A stretch of DNA of 39,197 nt from Terriglobales bacterium (lineage in GTDB: Bacteria > Acidobacteriota > Terriglobia > Terriglobales > Acidobacteriaceae): positions 1-39,197 of the forward strand of contig JAATFM010000239.1 in assembly GCA_015655195.1 (NCBI GenBank), in the 5' to 3' direction. Positions 9,379 to 18,177 of the stretch are shown piece after piece. Both the position numbers and the translations under genes were made by a program. Numbering within the stretch: the first letter of the stretch is position 1; every line of letters begins with the position of its first letter. The notes beneath the pieces are model-generated. The model ran no database searches and had not been told where the DNA came from. It saw only the letters and a program-made list of their open reading frames with translations.

Positions 9379-11631
9379 ATGTTTTCACTTCCGGCATTAT
9401 CGATTCAGTCCGCGCGCACCGCAGTCAGGCTTTGCGGATTGGTGTGTGTTGTTGCTCTTGGGCTCGCAGTCTCGCTCCATGCGCAGACCGTCACTGTGAC
9501 GAACGTGTTTAATAACGGCTACAACTACAACGCATTTCCCGGTGATTGCTCGTCCGGCTATAACATTCCTAGCTCGAATATCGCTACGGGCAACCACCTG
9601 GAGCGCGAGCATGTGATCTACAACGCGACGACGGACCAGTGGGTCATGTGGGCGCACTACGATAACAGCAATTACACATTGGCCGAGGCAATGGTCTTGA
9701 CCAGCACGAACGAGTGCGGGCCCTACACTGCCGTACTGGAGTTTCAACCCGACGGTGAGCAAATCCGGGACGACTACGTTTTCGAGGATACGGACGGTTC
9801 GGCGTACTTCATTGCCGCCTCCAACAAGGACGGAGGCGCGAATGACACGATGGCCATCTTCAAACTCACGAGCGACTATACGAATGTCGATCCGTCAGTG
9901 CCGGTAACGTGGGTCTTTGAAGGCGACTATCGCGAGGCGCCGGTTGTAGTCAAGAATAATGGAACATATTTTCTGCTCACATCGCAGGCGGCTGGCTGGT
10001 ATCCCAGCCAGGGTGGATACGCTACCAGCACATCCATGCTGTCAGGATGGTCGGCATTACAAAATCTCGGAAATTCGTCGACATTCGGCGGTCAGGAAAG
10101 CGACGTACTTACGATCAAGGGCACCCAGGCAACATCCTATGTGATGACGTTGGATCACTTAAGTGGACACAATGATAGCGGATCGATGTGGCTGCCTCTG
10201 ACGCTCGATGGCAGCACTCAGACAGCTACATTGAATTGGTATAGCTCCTGGAGCATTGACAAGACTACTGGATTGCTTACCCTTCCCGATACGCCGAATC
10301 TCGCATCGGCAGGAACGGCCTCGGCAGACTCTAGTTTATCCACCAATCCGCCGCAACTTGCCGCCGATGGGAACTATGCAAGCGAATGGGTCTCTGCTGC
10401 CACCGGATGCGGCGGCAATAGTTGCTTTCCAGCGTTGTGGACGGTGGATCTTGGATCGCCAAAGCCGGTTCAGGAGATCGACATTTCCTGGTATATGGTC
10501 AAGGGGTCCGAAGGCTACTACACATATAACATCGATTACAGCAATGACGGTTCTACTTGGACGACGATCGATCATATCGGCAACAAGCTTTACGGATTCA
10601 CTTTCGATCCGGTCAGCTTTACCGCAAGATATGTGAGGATCGATCTAGAAAGTGCCGTTCTCCAGAATAACCCCAACAATAATTGGTATACGCCGCAGCT
10701 TTGGGAGGTGGCGGTCCTCGGTACCCCTGCGAGCACGAGTCCAGGGGGCGGATATTTGCCGGTTACGGTGACTGCGACACCGTCTTCAGCAACCATTACA
10801 ACTAAGCAATCGCTAACAGAGGCGGTTGTCGTCAGCGGCGGAAGCGGCAATCCGACGCCCACTGGCACGGTGACGTTGACGGGCGGAGGCTATACCTCCC
10901 CGGCTACAGCCCTGATTGGCGGCAGTGTGACATTTAACGTTGCCGCCGGCGCACTTGATGTTGCATTGGACATTCTGACTGCGACCTATGTTCCCGACAC
11001 CACGAGTTCACCGATATACGGAACCAGCTTCGTATCGGCAACCGCTTCCATTCGAGTCAATACACCAGTAAAGACGATCACGCTAATCAACAGCGGAAAC
11101 AGCAATGGCAACAACCTACTGCCCCCTGGTACCAGCGGCTCGATACCATACACAATCACAGTCACCCCTTCCGGAGGCTTCTCAGGACAGGTGAACCTTA
11201 CCTGCAACGTTTCCTATCAAGGCACACTTGGCGTCGGTCCCTCGCCGGGCAGACCGCTGACCTGCGGCCTCGGCTCGGGCACAACTGCTTCGGTTACTAT
11301 CGCGGCATATACGCCGGCGACTGCGACACTTACCGTATCTTTGCCAACGACCACCAGCCAGGCGATACGGCCAAGTAAGGGACTCGTGATCGGTGGAGGT
11401 GGACTGGCATTGGCCGGCCTCCTTCTCTTCGGAATTCCAGTTCGCCGTCGCGGCTTCCGTGCGCTTCTGGTCATAGTCATCGTTGCTACTGCTCTTGGGG
11501 TGATTACGGGCTGCGGCAACTCGGCGACTATGAGAACTGCGCCGGGACTGTATTACGTGACGGTCTCGGGGGCCGACGCCGCAACAGGCTCCATTACCGG
11601 CAGTACAACCCTGAACATTGTTGTTGAGTAA
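9379..11631 (+). CDS. Secreted GH43-like glycosidase with F5/8-type C domain, Ig-like domain and C-terminal hairpin anchor
   Basis: The start at 9379 is set by GGAGG eight bases upstream and a signal peptide (cleaved after SLHAQ, about residue 36); a longer in-frame extension overlaps the receptor gene and is unlikely. Residues about 50-300 form a five-bladed GH43-type propeller (EREHVIYNATTDQWVMW, FEDTDGSAYFIAAS, REAPVVVKNNGTYFLL), similar in layout to the GH43 at 16602. An F5/8 type C (discoidin) carbohydrate-binding domain follows (about 305-455), then Ig-like segments. The C-terminus has hydrophobic segment, VRRR, a second hydrophobic segment ending ITGC (Cys codon 11512-11514), and a 40-residue tail. 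Likely role: debranching or exo-cleavage of galactan at the cell surface; the activity is inferred. Confidence 0.82.
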   Translation: MFSLPALSIQSARTAVRLCGLVCVVALGLAVSLHAQTVTVTNVFNNGYNYNAFPGDCSSGYNIPSSNIATGNHLEREHVIYNATTDQWVMWAHYDNSNYTLAEAMVLTSTNECGPYTAVLEFQPDGEQIRDDYVFEDTDGSAYFIAASNKDGGANDTMAIFKLTSDYTNVDPSVPVTWVFEGDYREAPVVVKNNGTYFLLTSQAAGWYPSQGGYATSTSMLSGWSALQNLGNSSTFGGQESDVLTIKGTQATSYVMTLDHLSGHNDSGSMWLPLTLDGSTQTATLNWYSSWSIDKTTGLLTLPDTPNLASAGTASADSSLSTNPPQLAADGNYASEWVSAATGCGGNSCFPALWTVDLGSPKPVQEIDISWYMVKGSEGYYTYNIDYSNDGSTWTTIDHIGNKLYGFTFDPVSFTARYVRIDLESAVLQNNPNNNWYTPQLWEVAVLGTPASTSPGGGYLPVTVTATPSSATITTKQSLTEAVVVSGGSGNPTPTGTVTLTGGGYTSPATALIGGSVTFNVAAGALDVALDILTATYVPDTTSSPIYGTSFVSATASIRVNTPVKTITLINSGNSNGNNLLPPGTSGSIPYTITVTPSGGFSGQVNLTCNVSYQGTLGVGPSPGRPLTCGLGSGTTASVTIAAYTPATATLTVSLPTTTSQAIRPSKGLVIGGGGLALAGLLLFGIPVRRRGFRALLVIVIVATALGVITGCGNSATMRTAPGLYYVTVSGADAATGSITGSTTLNIVVE

Positions 11632-11904
11632 GTCGCCTGTGGATGAGCAAACAATGCTGAATCTCAAACCAGTAACGTACATGCGCCACGACTCTGCCCG
11701 TAAGAGTGCCGATAATCTGTCTGCGAGCAGGAGGCTGAGAATGCTTCCCGTTTGCATGATCGAAACTGCGTGTAAGTTGGAAATCAATACGAGGATTCTT
11801 ATGTCACTCCAAGAACCAGGCCCTCGATGCAGATTCGGTGGGCCTTCGGCAAAGCGCTCGAAAGCATTGTCAGCGACCTACAGTAACCGTTCGCGGAGGC
11901 AGAT

Positions 11905-13404
11905 GTGAGACTTGCGTCAGCGCTGATCATAGGGATATTTCTTCTTGTCCCATCGAGGATCTATGCGTCTACGTTTTATGTGAACGCCAATGCAGGCAAT
12001 GATTCCAATTCTGGTACATCGCCGTCGGCGCCCTGGAAAACTCTCCAAAAAGTGAACGAACGCCGGTATAAATCGGGAGACCGTATTCTGCTTCGCGCAG
12101 GATGCCGCTGGGTGGGCCATCTCGCGCTATCAAGCTCCGGCTCCGAAGGCGCGCCCATTCTGATCGACCGATATGGAGAAGGGGTGCTGCCACGTATAGA
12201 TGGCGAGGGGAAAGTCGAGAATGTTATTGAACTGATTAACGTGGAAGAAATTGAAGTGCGGCACATTGAAATCACGAATCTCGGCGCGCAGTCCGGAGCA
12301 CGTCGAGGCGTACTGGTCGCTGTCGAAAACTTTGGCACGGCGCATCATCTCGTGGTGTCCGATCTCTATATCCATGACATCAACGGGACAAATAAGCGTA
12401 AAGAAACCGGCGGCATTCTCTTTCGAACGGCAGGCGACAAAATCCCCAGCCGTTTCGATGATCTTCTGATTGAGCGAAATATCATTTGGAAGGTGGATCG
12501 CTCAGCCATCGCTGGTCAAAGCACAGAGTTCTCGCGTGCGAAGTGGTTTCCAAGCCTTCACGTTGTCATCCGCGACAACTATGCGGAGGATATTGGCGGC
12601 GATGGAATCGTACCATGGGCTACGGATGGCGCTCTCGTCGAACACAATATTGTTGTGCACTGCAACAGCCGATCGGGAGACTACAACGCTGGCATCTGGC
12701 CGTGGAGCACGGATAACTCGACATTTCGCCTGAATGAAGCGGCGTTTACGCGCACAACCCGCGACGGCGAAGGGTTTGATTCGGACTATAACTCGCGCAA
12801 TACGCACTTCCTTTATAACTACAGCCACGACAACGAGGGCGGCTTCATGCTGATCTGCACGCCCGTCAAACGCGATCCGGCTGAAAATCTGGGTAACACC
12901 GGCACCGTCATCCGGCACAACATCAGCCGCAATGATCACAACCGCATCTTCAATCTCAGCGGCGCGGACCAGACGACGGTGGAAGAGAATGTAATTTACA
13001 CATCTCCCGAGGACGATGTTCAGGCGCTGCTTGTCAGCAATTGGGACGGGTGGTCAAAAGGAGCTGTATTCCGACAAAACACATTTGATGTGGCCGGGAC
13101 GGCGCACTATGGGCATGAGGTGCATCGCAGTCCGGATGGAAAGTATGAGATAGAGCCCGGATGGGGCGGGGCTACGGAGATTCAATTTGAAGGGAATCGT
13201 TACTTCGGCCGCAATGTCGATCTTCCGCCCGATCCGAATGCCTCGATTGATCAGAAGTATCATTCTGACAATCTGGATTGGAACGAACCGTCTTTCAATC
13301 CCGCGCATCCTGAAAACTTTTCCGCGTATCTCATGCTGCACCGTCGTTGGATGATGCGATTGTTCACCTCGCAATTCGGGCAGCCGCCGCAGTTTGGCGA
13401 CTGA
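11905..13404 (+). CDS. Secreted right-handed parallel beta-helix protein
   Basis: A GTG start at 11905 with GGAGG five bases upstream gives 499 residues with a signal peptide (hydrophobic IIGIFLLVPS, cleaved after YAS). The mature N-terminus, FYVNANAGNDSNSGTSPSAPW, is the standard opening of secreted parallel beta-helix proteins. Later coils show repeated short strands separated by Asn/Gly turns (IEVRHIEITN, LVVSDLYIHDI, LLIERNIIW, HVVIRDNYAEDIGGDGI), typical PbH1 repeats. The fold is shared by polysaccharide lyases and glycoside hydrolases acting on pectin, alginate or related polymers. Its place between a GH43-like protein and a GH35 enzyme suggests action on the same polymer, but the catalytic class cannot be fixed by eye. 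The 273 bases before it hold nothing I recognise. Confidence 0.85.
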   Translation: MRLASALIIGIFLLVPSRIYASTFYVNANAGNDSNSGTSPSAPWKTLQKVNERRYKSGDRILLRAGCRWVGHLALSSSGSEGAPILIDRYGEGVLPRIDGEGKVENVIELINVEEIEVRHIEITNLGAQSGARRGVLVAVENFGTAHHLVVSDLYIHDINGTNKRKETGGILFRTAGDKIPSRFDDLLIERNIIWKVDRSAIAGQSTEFSRAKWFPSLHVVIRDNYAEDIGGDGIVPWATDGALVEHNIVVHCNSRSGDYNAGIWPWSTDNSTFRLNEAAFTRTTRDGEGFDSDYNSRNTHFLYNYSHDNEGGFMLICTPVKRDPAENLGNTGTVIRHNISRNDHNRIFNLSGADQTTVEENVIYTSPEDDVQALLVSNWDGWSKGAVFRQNTFDVAGTAHYGHEVHRSPDGKYEIEPGWGGATEIQFEGNRYFGRNVDLPPDPNASIDQKYHSDNLDWNEPSFNPAHPENFSAYLMLHRRWMMRLFTSQFGQPPQFGD

Positions 13405-13455
13405 CCGAGCCGCGTATATGTTTGCGCGGCACACGAGTCATCGTAAGTTTTGGCC

Positions 13456-13480
13456 ATCGCGGTCATGAGAAGACCGCGAT
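13456..13480 (+). other. Stem-loop between beta-helix and GH35 genes
   Basis: A perfect 9-bp stem (ATCGCGGTC / GACCGCGAT) with a 7-base loop lies 35 bases before the GH35 start codon and is followed by a moderately T-rich stretch (AATCATTTCAGGTTTG). It could be a weak terminator or a processing/stabilising hairpin inside the operon. Confidence 0.5.
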
Positions 13481-13514
13481 AATCATTTCAGGTTTGTTCC
13501 ATGAGGAATTCCGA

Positions 13515-16487
13515 ATGCTCTTTTTTCATCGTCTCCGCTTGAGCGCATTTCTTGCGACCTCTTATTTTCTAATCGCCTACTGCTCCGTTTCCTTGAAGGC
13601 TCACGCTGACCCTCCCGCAAATGACCACATATTTCGGGCGGCAGAGGCTGCTCGGAGCGCAATCGACTTCGACGAACGGGGATTCCTGATTCACGGCCGG
13701 CGAACGTTCATCGTTTCAGCCGGTATGGAGTATGCCAGAGTCCCGCACGAACTCTGGCGCGACCGGCTGCTCAGGCTCAAGCGCGCGGGATTCAACACGG
13801 TCGAAATCTATACGTTCTGGAACTTTCACGAACCCAGGGAAGGGCAGTTCGATTTTTCCGGCGACCACGATCTCGATGCTTTCCTCAGACTGGTTCGCGA
13901 ATTGAATATGTATGTAATTGCCCGTGTCGGACCCTACTATTGCGCCGAATGGGACCAGGGAGGCTATCCGATATGGCTGCGATTCAAGCCGGATGTGCTC
14001 GTTCGTCAGCCCAATGCCGCGTTCGAGCGCTACGTGGACCGTTTCTTTGACAAGTTGATCCCGATTATTGCCGCCAACCAGGTCAATCGCGGCGGTTCCG
14101 TGATTCTGGTGCAGTTGGAGAACGAGCACCCCGCGGGCTGGGGCACAGATATGCCCAACTCCTATTTCACGCACCTTCGCGACAAAGCGGTTTCGCTCGG
14201 TATTGAAGTGCCGTACTTCCTTAGCGGGCTTCATCACGCGAGCGACCCGGCGGGCGATGCAGCGTCGTTTGATGACCCTGGCCGGCCCAATCCCTGGTTC
14301 AGCACGGAATTCTGGAGCGTATGGTACGACCATTACGGTCCGGAACCGACAGATGCGGCTGTGTTCGGACGGCGCGCATGGAAGATGATCGCGCACGGTG
14401 GTAACGGATACAACGTGTACATGGCGCATGGCGGCACCAACTTCGGATATACCAACAACCATGAAGACGCCGCCTCTTACGACTACGGCGCTGCTGTCGG
14501 CCAGGCCGGCGATTTGCGTCCTCTCTACTACAGCTTCAAACAAGCAGCATGGTTTGCGACCAGCTTTTCAAGCATCCTTGAAAACAGCACAGATGCGACC
14601 GCAGCCGCCCAGACAGTGGTCTCCAATCCTCAGGTGAAGCTCACGGCGCGGCGCAGTCCCGCCGGCACAATTCTTTTTCTGGACAATCCCACCAGTTCCG
14701 AGCAGGAAGCCGATGTAACGCTGCCGACAGGAGCGGCGACCAGAAAGGCTCATCTGGTATTGGCTCCAAGCGAGATCGTTCCGCTCCTTTCAAACGTGCG
14801 GCTTGCCGAAGGCGTTGCAGTCGAGTGGTCTTCCAGCCGCATTCTTGGCACGGCAAGCGCGGGTAATAACGTCACACTCGTCGCATATGGTCCTCCAGGA
14901 AGCACTGCCGCCTTCGATTTTTCCACGGAAAAATCGCCGCAAATCCAAACCGGCCAAAGCGCATTTCAGAAGACTCCCAGTGGATTGCACCTGAGCTTTT
15001 CGTTCTCTGACGACGATCCGGCTGAGTATACTTTCACGGCAGGCGCCCAGCGAGTCCGCATTCTCGCGGTCAGCCAGCGCCGGGCCGACGCAACATGGTT
15101 TGTCGACCTTGGCTCAAACACTTACGTTATCTCCGGGCCTTCCTATGTAGGAGAGGCTCGTACGCAGAACGGACGATTGCAACTTACGACAGAGCAACCG
15201 TTGCAGAGCCACGGCGCCCCGCTCAACGTAATTGCTTATGGACCCGGAAGCGCGCCGTTGCGGTTCTCCATGAATGCCTCGCAGACGGCGCACATAACAT
15301 CCCTGCGGACGGCGGCCTGGCAAACCGCGCCAGCGTCTCAGCCCGCTTCGATTCAGTTCAACGATGACGGCTGGAAGCAGAGCACAAATCCCGAGCAGAT
15401 GGGCGCCGATGGCGATTTGACTGCCGATGCGTGGTATCGAACGACGGTGAATGTTGTTAGTCCAGGGAAAAAACTTTTGCGGTTCGACCGGGGCGGAGAC
15501 CGCGCGACAGTATTCGTGGATGGCGTAGGTGTGGGAAAGATCGAATCGCATTCTCCGGCCTTCCCCCTCGACATTTCTGCCGGAAAGCACTCTATCGCCA
15601 TCTTCACCGCGCACGATGGCCGGGACAAACTCTACAGCTTCCTCGGCGCGTTAACGCCAACAGACGACAAGGGCATTGATGGCTCGGCGGTGCTATGGGA
15701 CGATGCTGTCATTCAAACGCCGGACTGGCGGACCGCGCCAGCGAAATGGTCTGACAACCTGCAGGCGCCTCCGGCAATCGATGCGCCCGGATGGCAGAGC
15801 TATACAGTGGGGAACGACATCTTCCATCACAAGAATGGTCTCGCATGGTTCGTGACCACCATCCATCGCTCGGTTGCTCATCATCATCTTATCGAGTTCC
15901 CTGGGGCGAACCAGGACATTACCGTCTTTCTGAACGGAGTGAAGGTTGGGAATCATCCACGATGGAACGACCCATTTTCTCTGAATCTCGACGCGGCCTT
16001 TCAGCAAGCCTCTTCCGTCAGTGTGGCGCTGCTGGTCCGCAATTACGATGCCACGGGAGGCGTGAGCACAGGCGTGCGTCTCATCCGCTATGACAACGAA
16101 ACTCCAGTCACGGGCTGGCGTATGCGCGGGGGCGCCGGCGCTGTTACTCCCAGTGATTGGCGTGACCTGACACCGAACGATCACTTCGATGGCCCTCAGT
16201 TCTTTCGAACCACATTCGATGCGCCAGCGATATCTCCCCAGCAACCAACGCTGATCTGGCGAGTTGTGGTCGCTGGATTGGGGCACGGCAATGTATGGGT
16301 CAATGGCCACAATCTCGGACGCTATCCTGAGAGGATTCCCGTCAACGGCCTATATATTCCCGAGTGCTGGTTGCAGCGCAGGGACACGCTCGAAATCTAC
16401 GACGAAGATGGGCGCACCCCGAACAATGTATCCATCCAGGTTGAGCCGGCAGCAAGTCGAGATCGCGTGGAATACGTTTCTCAATAG
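13515..16487 (+). CDS. GH35 beta-galactosidase, secreted
   Basis: The ATG at 13515 follows a GAGG and starts a signal peptide (cleaved near KAHA, about residue 31); the longer frame from 13347 overlaps the previous gene. The 990-residue product has an N-terminal GH35 TIM barrel: SAGMEYARVPHELWRDRL, FNTVEIYTFWNFHEP, ARVGPYYCAEWDQGG, the acid/base motif QLENEHP (probably Glu204) and the nucleophile motif FSTEFWSVW (Glu265). Jelly-roll beta-galactosidase domains follow, with VWVNGHNLGRYPERIP near the end, as in other long GH35 enzymes. It removes terminal beta-galactose, probably in the periplasm or at the surface. Neighbouring GH43 genes support a galactan or arabinogalactan substrate. Confidence 0.95.
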   Translation: MLFFHRLRLSAFLATSYFLIAYCSVSLKAHADPPANDHIFRAAEAARSAIDFDERGFLIHGRRTFIVSAGMEYARVPHELWRDRLLRLKRAGFNTVEIYTFWNFHEPREGQFDFSGDHDLDAFLRLVRELNMYVIARVGPYYCAEWDQGGYPIWLRFKPDVLVRQPNAAFERYVDRFFDKLIPIIAANQVNRGGSVILVQLENEHPAGWGTDMPNSYFTHLRDKAVSLGIEVPYFLSGLHHASDPAGDAASFDDPGRPNPWFSTEFWSVWYDHYGPEPTDAAVFGRRAWKMIAHGGNGYNVYMAHGGTNFGYTNNHEDAASYDYGAAVGQAGDLRPLYYSFKQAAWFATSFSSILENSTDATAAAQTVVSNPQVKLTARRSPAGTILFLDNPTSSEQEADVTLPTGAATRKAHLVLAPSEIVPLLSNVRLAEGVAVEWSSSRILGTASAGNNVTLVAYGPPGSTAAFDFSTEKSPQIQTGQSAFQKTPSGLHLSFSFSDDDPAEYTFTAGAQRVRILAVSQRRADATWFVDLGSNTYVISGPSYVGEARTQNGRLQLTTEQPLQSHGAPLNVIAYGPGSAPLRFSMNASQTAHITSLRTAAWQTAPASQPASIQFNDDGWKQSTNPEQMGADGDLTADAWYRTTVNVVSPGKKLLRFDRGGDRATVFVDGVGVGKIESHSPAFPLDISAGKHSIAIFTAHDGRDKLYSFLGALTPTDDKGIDGSAVLWDDAVIQTPDWRTAPAKWSDNLQAPPAIDAPGWQSYTVGNDIFHHKNGLAWFVTTIHRSVAHHHLIEFPGANQDITVFLNGVKVGNHPRWNDPFSLNLDAAFQQASSVSVALLVRNYDATGGVSTGVRLIRYDNETPVTGWRMRGGAGAVTPSDWRDLTPNDHFDGPQFFRTTFDAPAISPQQPTLIWRVVVAGLGHGNVWVNGHNLGRYPERIPVNGLYIPECWLQRRDTLEIYDEDGRTPNNVSIQVEPAASRDRVEYVSQ

Positions 16488-16601
16488 ATGCTGTCAATTG
16501 CTTATGCTTGCCGAACGTCAGAAATGCAACGGAACTGTCTCGAACCGAAGAGATTGTCCCGGGCCAAAACCGCGGCATGATCGCGGCCGGAAAAGGATCA
16601 G

Positions 16602-17630
16602 ATGAAAAAGTTCTCGGTATTGTTTTTGCGATCTCTTTTTGTCTTCATCTTACTTAAATCCGTGCACATCGCGCCTGCACAAGTGCTTCCTGGGGAGGTG
16701 TGGCGCGACAATCGCGGACAGCAGATTCAGGCGCACGGCGGTGGCATTTTGCACTGGAAGGGCGCTTACTATTGGGTGGGCGAGGACCGCACTCCGTCGA
16801 ACGATCCTGAAAAACGTTACGTCGCCTGCTATTCCACGAAAGACCTTGTGCATTGGGCCTTCCGCGGCCAGATACTGGTGCTTGCCGATCCCGAACACCT
16901 CGGTTCGCACTGGGTTCTCGAACGCCCGAAGCTCTTTCACAATGCCCGCACCGGCAAATTTGTTTTGTACTTCCATCTAGATGATGCCCGCTACAAACTC
17001 GCTCGCGTCGGCGTAGCCGTGAGCGACCGCATCGACGGCAGCTATGCCTATGTCAAAAGCTTTCGCCCCCTCGATCAGGAGAGCCGTGACATCGGCCAGT
17101 TTATCGATGACGACGGCGCTGCCTATTTGATCTTCGAGTCGCGCCCCACAAAAGGTTTTTTCATCGCCAGACTGTCGGACGATTACATGTCTGTCGACAA
17201 GCAGATCAGTTTTATCCCTGCACCACTCGAAGGCGGTGCCTTAGTCCACTACGACGGCCTTTACTACGTGCTTGGGTCGCACATGACCGGATGGCGCCCC
17301 AACCCGAATGTCTATGCAACTGCGCCTTCACTGAGCGGACCCTGGAGAGAGTTCAAGGACATCGCTCCACCGGAGGTAAACACCTACCAGGGACAATCAA
17401 CTATGCTCCTCAAGATCGTTGGCTCCAAGGAAACGTCCGTCATTTTCATGGGCGACATCTGGAATCCCATGGCGCTTTGGGATTCCCGTTATCTCTGGAT
17501 GCCGGTGCAGATCGGGAACGGCGAATTGCGCCTGCCCTCGCCAAATCCCTGGCTGTTGAACGTGAAGATAGGAAGCACGACGACTCTCATTCACGATGTC
17601 CCGTCCAAAGACGATAGGGGGCATCGCTAA
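16602..17630 (+). CDS. GH43 family glycosidase, secreted (galactanase-like)
   Basis: A 342-residue protein with a signal peptide (hydrophobic LRSLFVFILLKS, cleaved after APAQ). It is a single GH43 five-bladed propeller: blade motifs include HGGGILHWKGAYYWVGEDR, WVLERPKLFHNARTGKFVLY, IGQFIDDDGAAYLIFES, EGGALVHYDGLYYVLGSH and FMGDIWNP. The overall look, with FIDDDG.AYL and EGG..V.Y.G.YY, is closest to GH43 subfamilies that hold exo-beta-1,3-galactanases (GH43_24-like); the subfamily call is from memory of motifs. It lacks an added binding module. It is 114 bases downstream of the GH35 gene, same strand, and ends the glycan locus. Confidence 0.88.
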   Translation: MKKFSVLFLRSLFVFILLKSVHIAPAQVLPGEVWRDNRGQQIQAHGGGILHWKGAYYWVGEDRTPSNDPEKRYVACYSTKDLVHWAFRGQILVLADPEHLGSHWVLERPKLFHNARTGKFVLYFHLDDARYKLARVGVAVSDRIDGSYAYVKSFRPLDQESRDIGQFIDDDGAAYLIFESRPTKGFFIARLSDDYMSVDKQISFIPAPLEGGALVHYDGLYYVLGSHMTGWRPNPNVYATAPSLSGPWREFKDIAPPEVNTYQGQSTMLLKIVGSKETSVIFMGDIWNPMALWDSRYLWMPVQIGNGELRLPSPNPWLLNVKIGSTTTLIHDVPSKDDRGHR

Positions 17631-18177
17631 TAACGCATTAGGAATCAACGAGTGACGGGAGATTATGGATTCGCCGTCCTAGTTCAGGGGGAGATTTCTC
17701 CAAAATTGTGAGAACTCTTTTGGACTTGGATGAGAGTTTGTCGTTCGGGCTCACCGAGTTGGGATAGCACTCACGAAGCCACACAACAGATGGGTTAGAG
17801 CGGCTCAGCAAGCCAGAGCCTGTTATGCCTTTGGACCAGAGTGGAGATTTTTCATGTGGAGTTTCAGGTCTGAATCTGAATAGAGGGGAGCGGTTGTTCG
17901 CCCTTTAGCCGCTGCCTTAGCGGACTCTACAATGCTGTGCAAGGTCCTTACCGCAGTTTCTGGATCGCGCAGAGCGTCAGCCTACACAATGTGGATTCTT
18001 TCTTTATGCCACGAGGTCATAGCCGATCGACAAGAAAACGAGTCCCATCTGCAGTAGCAGGCGCATCGTAGACAGGTTTAATATTGACCATCGCAGTTTT
18101 TCCAATGAGAACAAGCGGTGTTCCCGTACGTACTTGAAGAAAACCAGTCACGGAGAAAATGGCGGCATTTCTTGGCC
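17631..18177. other. Non-coding region with gene debris
   Basis: About 550 bases without an intact gene between the rightward glycan locus and the leftward cupin frame. The complement of 17998-18091 encodes a DUF488-like start with a stop inside it (listed separately). Past the break, on the same strand but in another frame, an open stretch beginning ADALRDPETAV shows no family resemblance. No terminator was seen for the GH43 gene. Confidence 0.45.
17998..18091 (-). pseudogene. DUF488-family protein, N-terminal remnant
   Basis: Translation leftward from the ATG at 18091 gives MVNIKPVYDAPATADGTRF followed by LVDRL, a stop codon (18018-18020) and PRGIKKE. The DUF488 family opens with I.IKRVYD.P...DG.R.LVDRLWPRG..K, so the stop sits exactly where the conserved Trp codon (TGG to TGA) belongs. 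Homology ends soon after. This is a decayed fragment; the rest of the gene (usually about 120 residues) is missing. Confidence 0.6.

Noticed and set aside
13716-14543. 275-codon leftward open frame opposite the GH35 catalytic domain
   Set aside because: Shadow of a strongly conserved enzyme; no recognisable domain.
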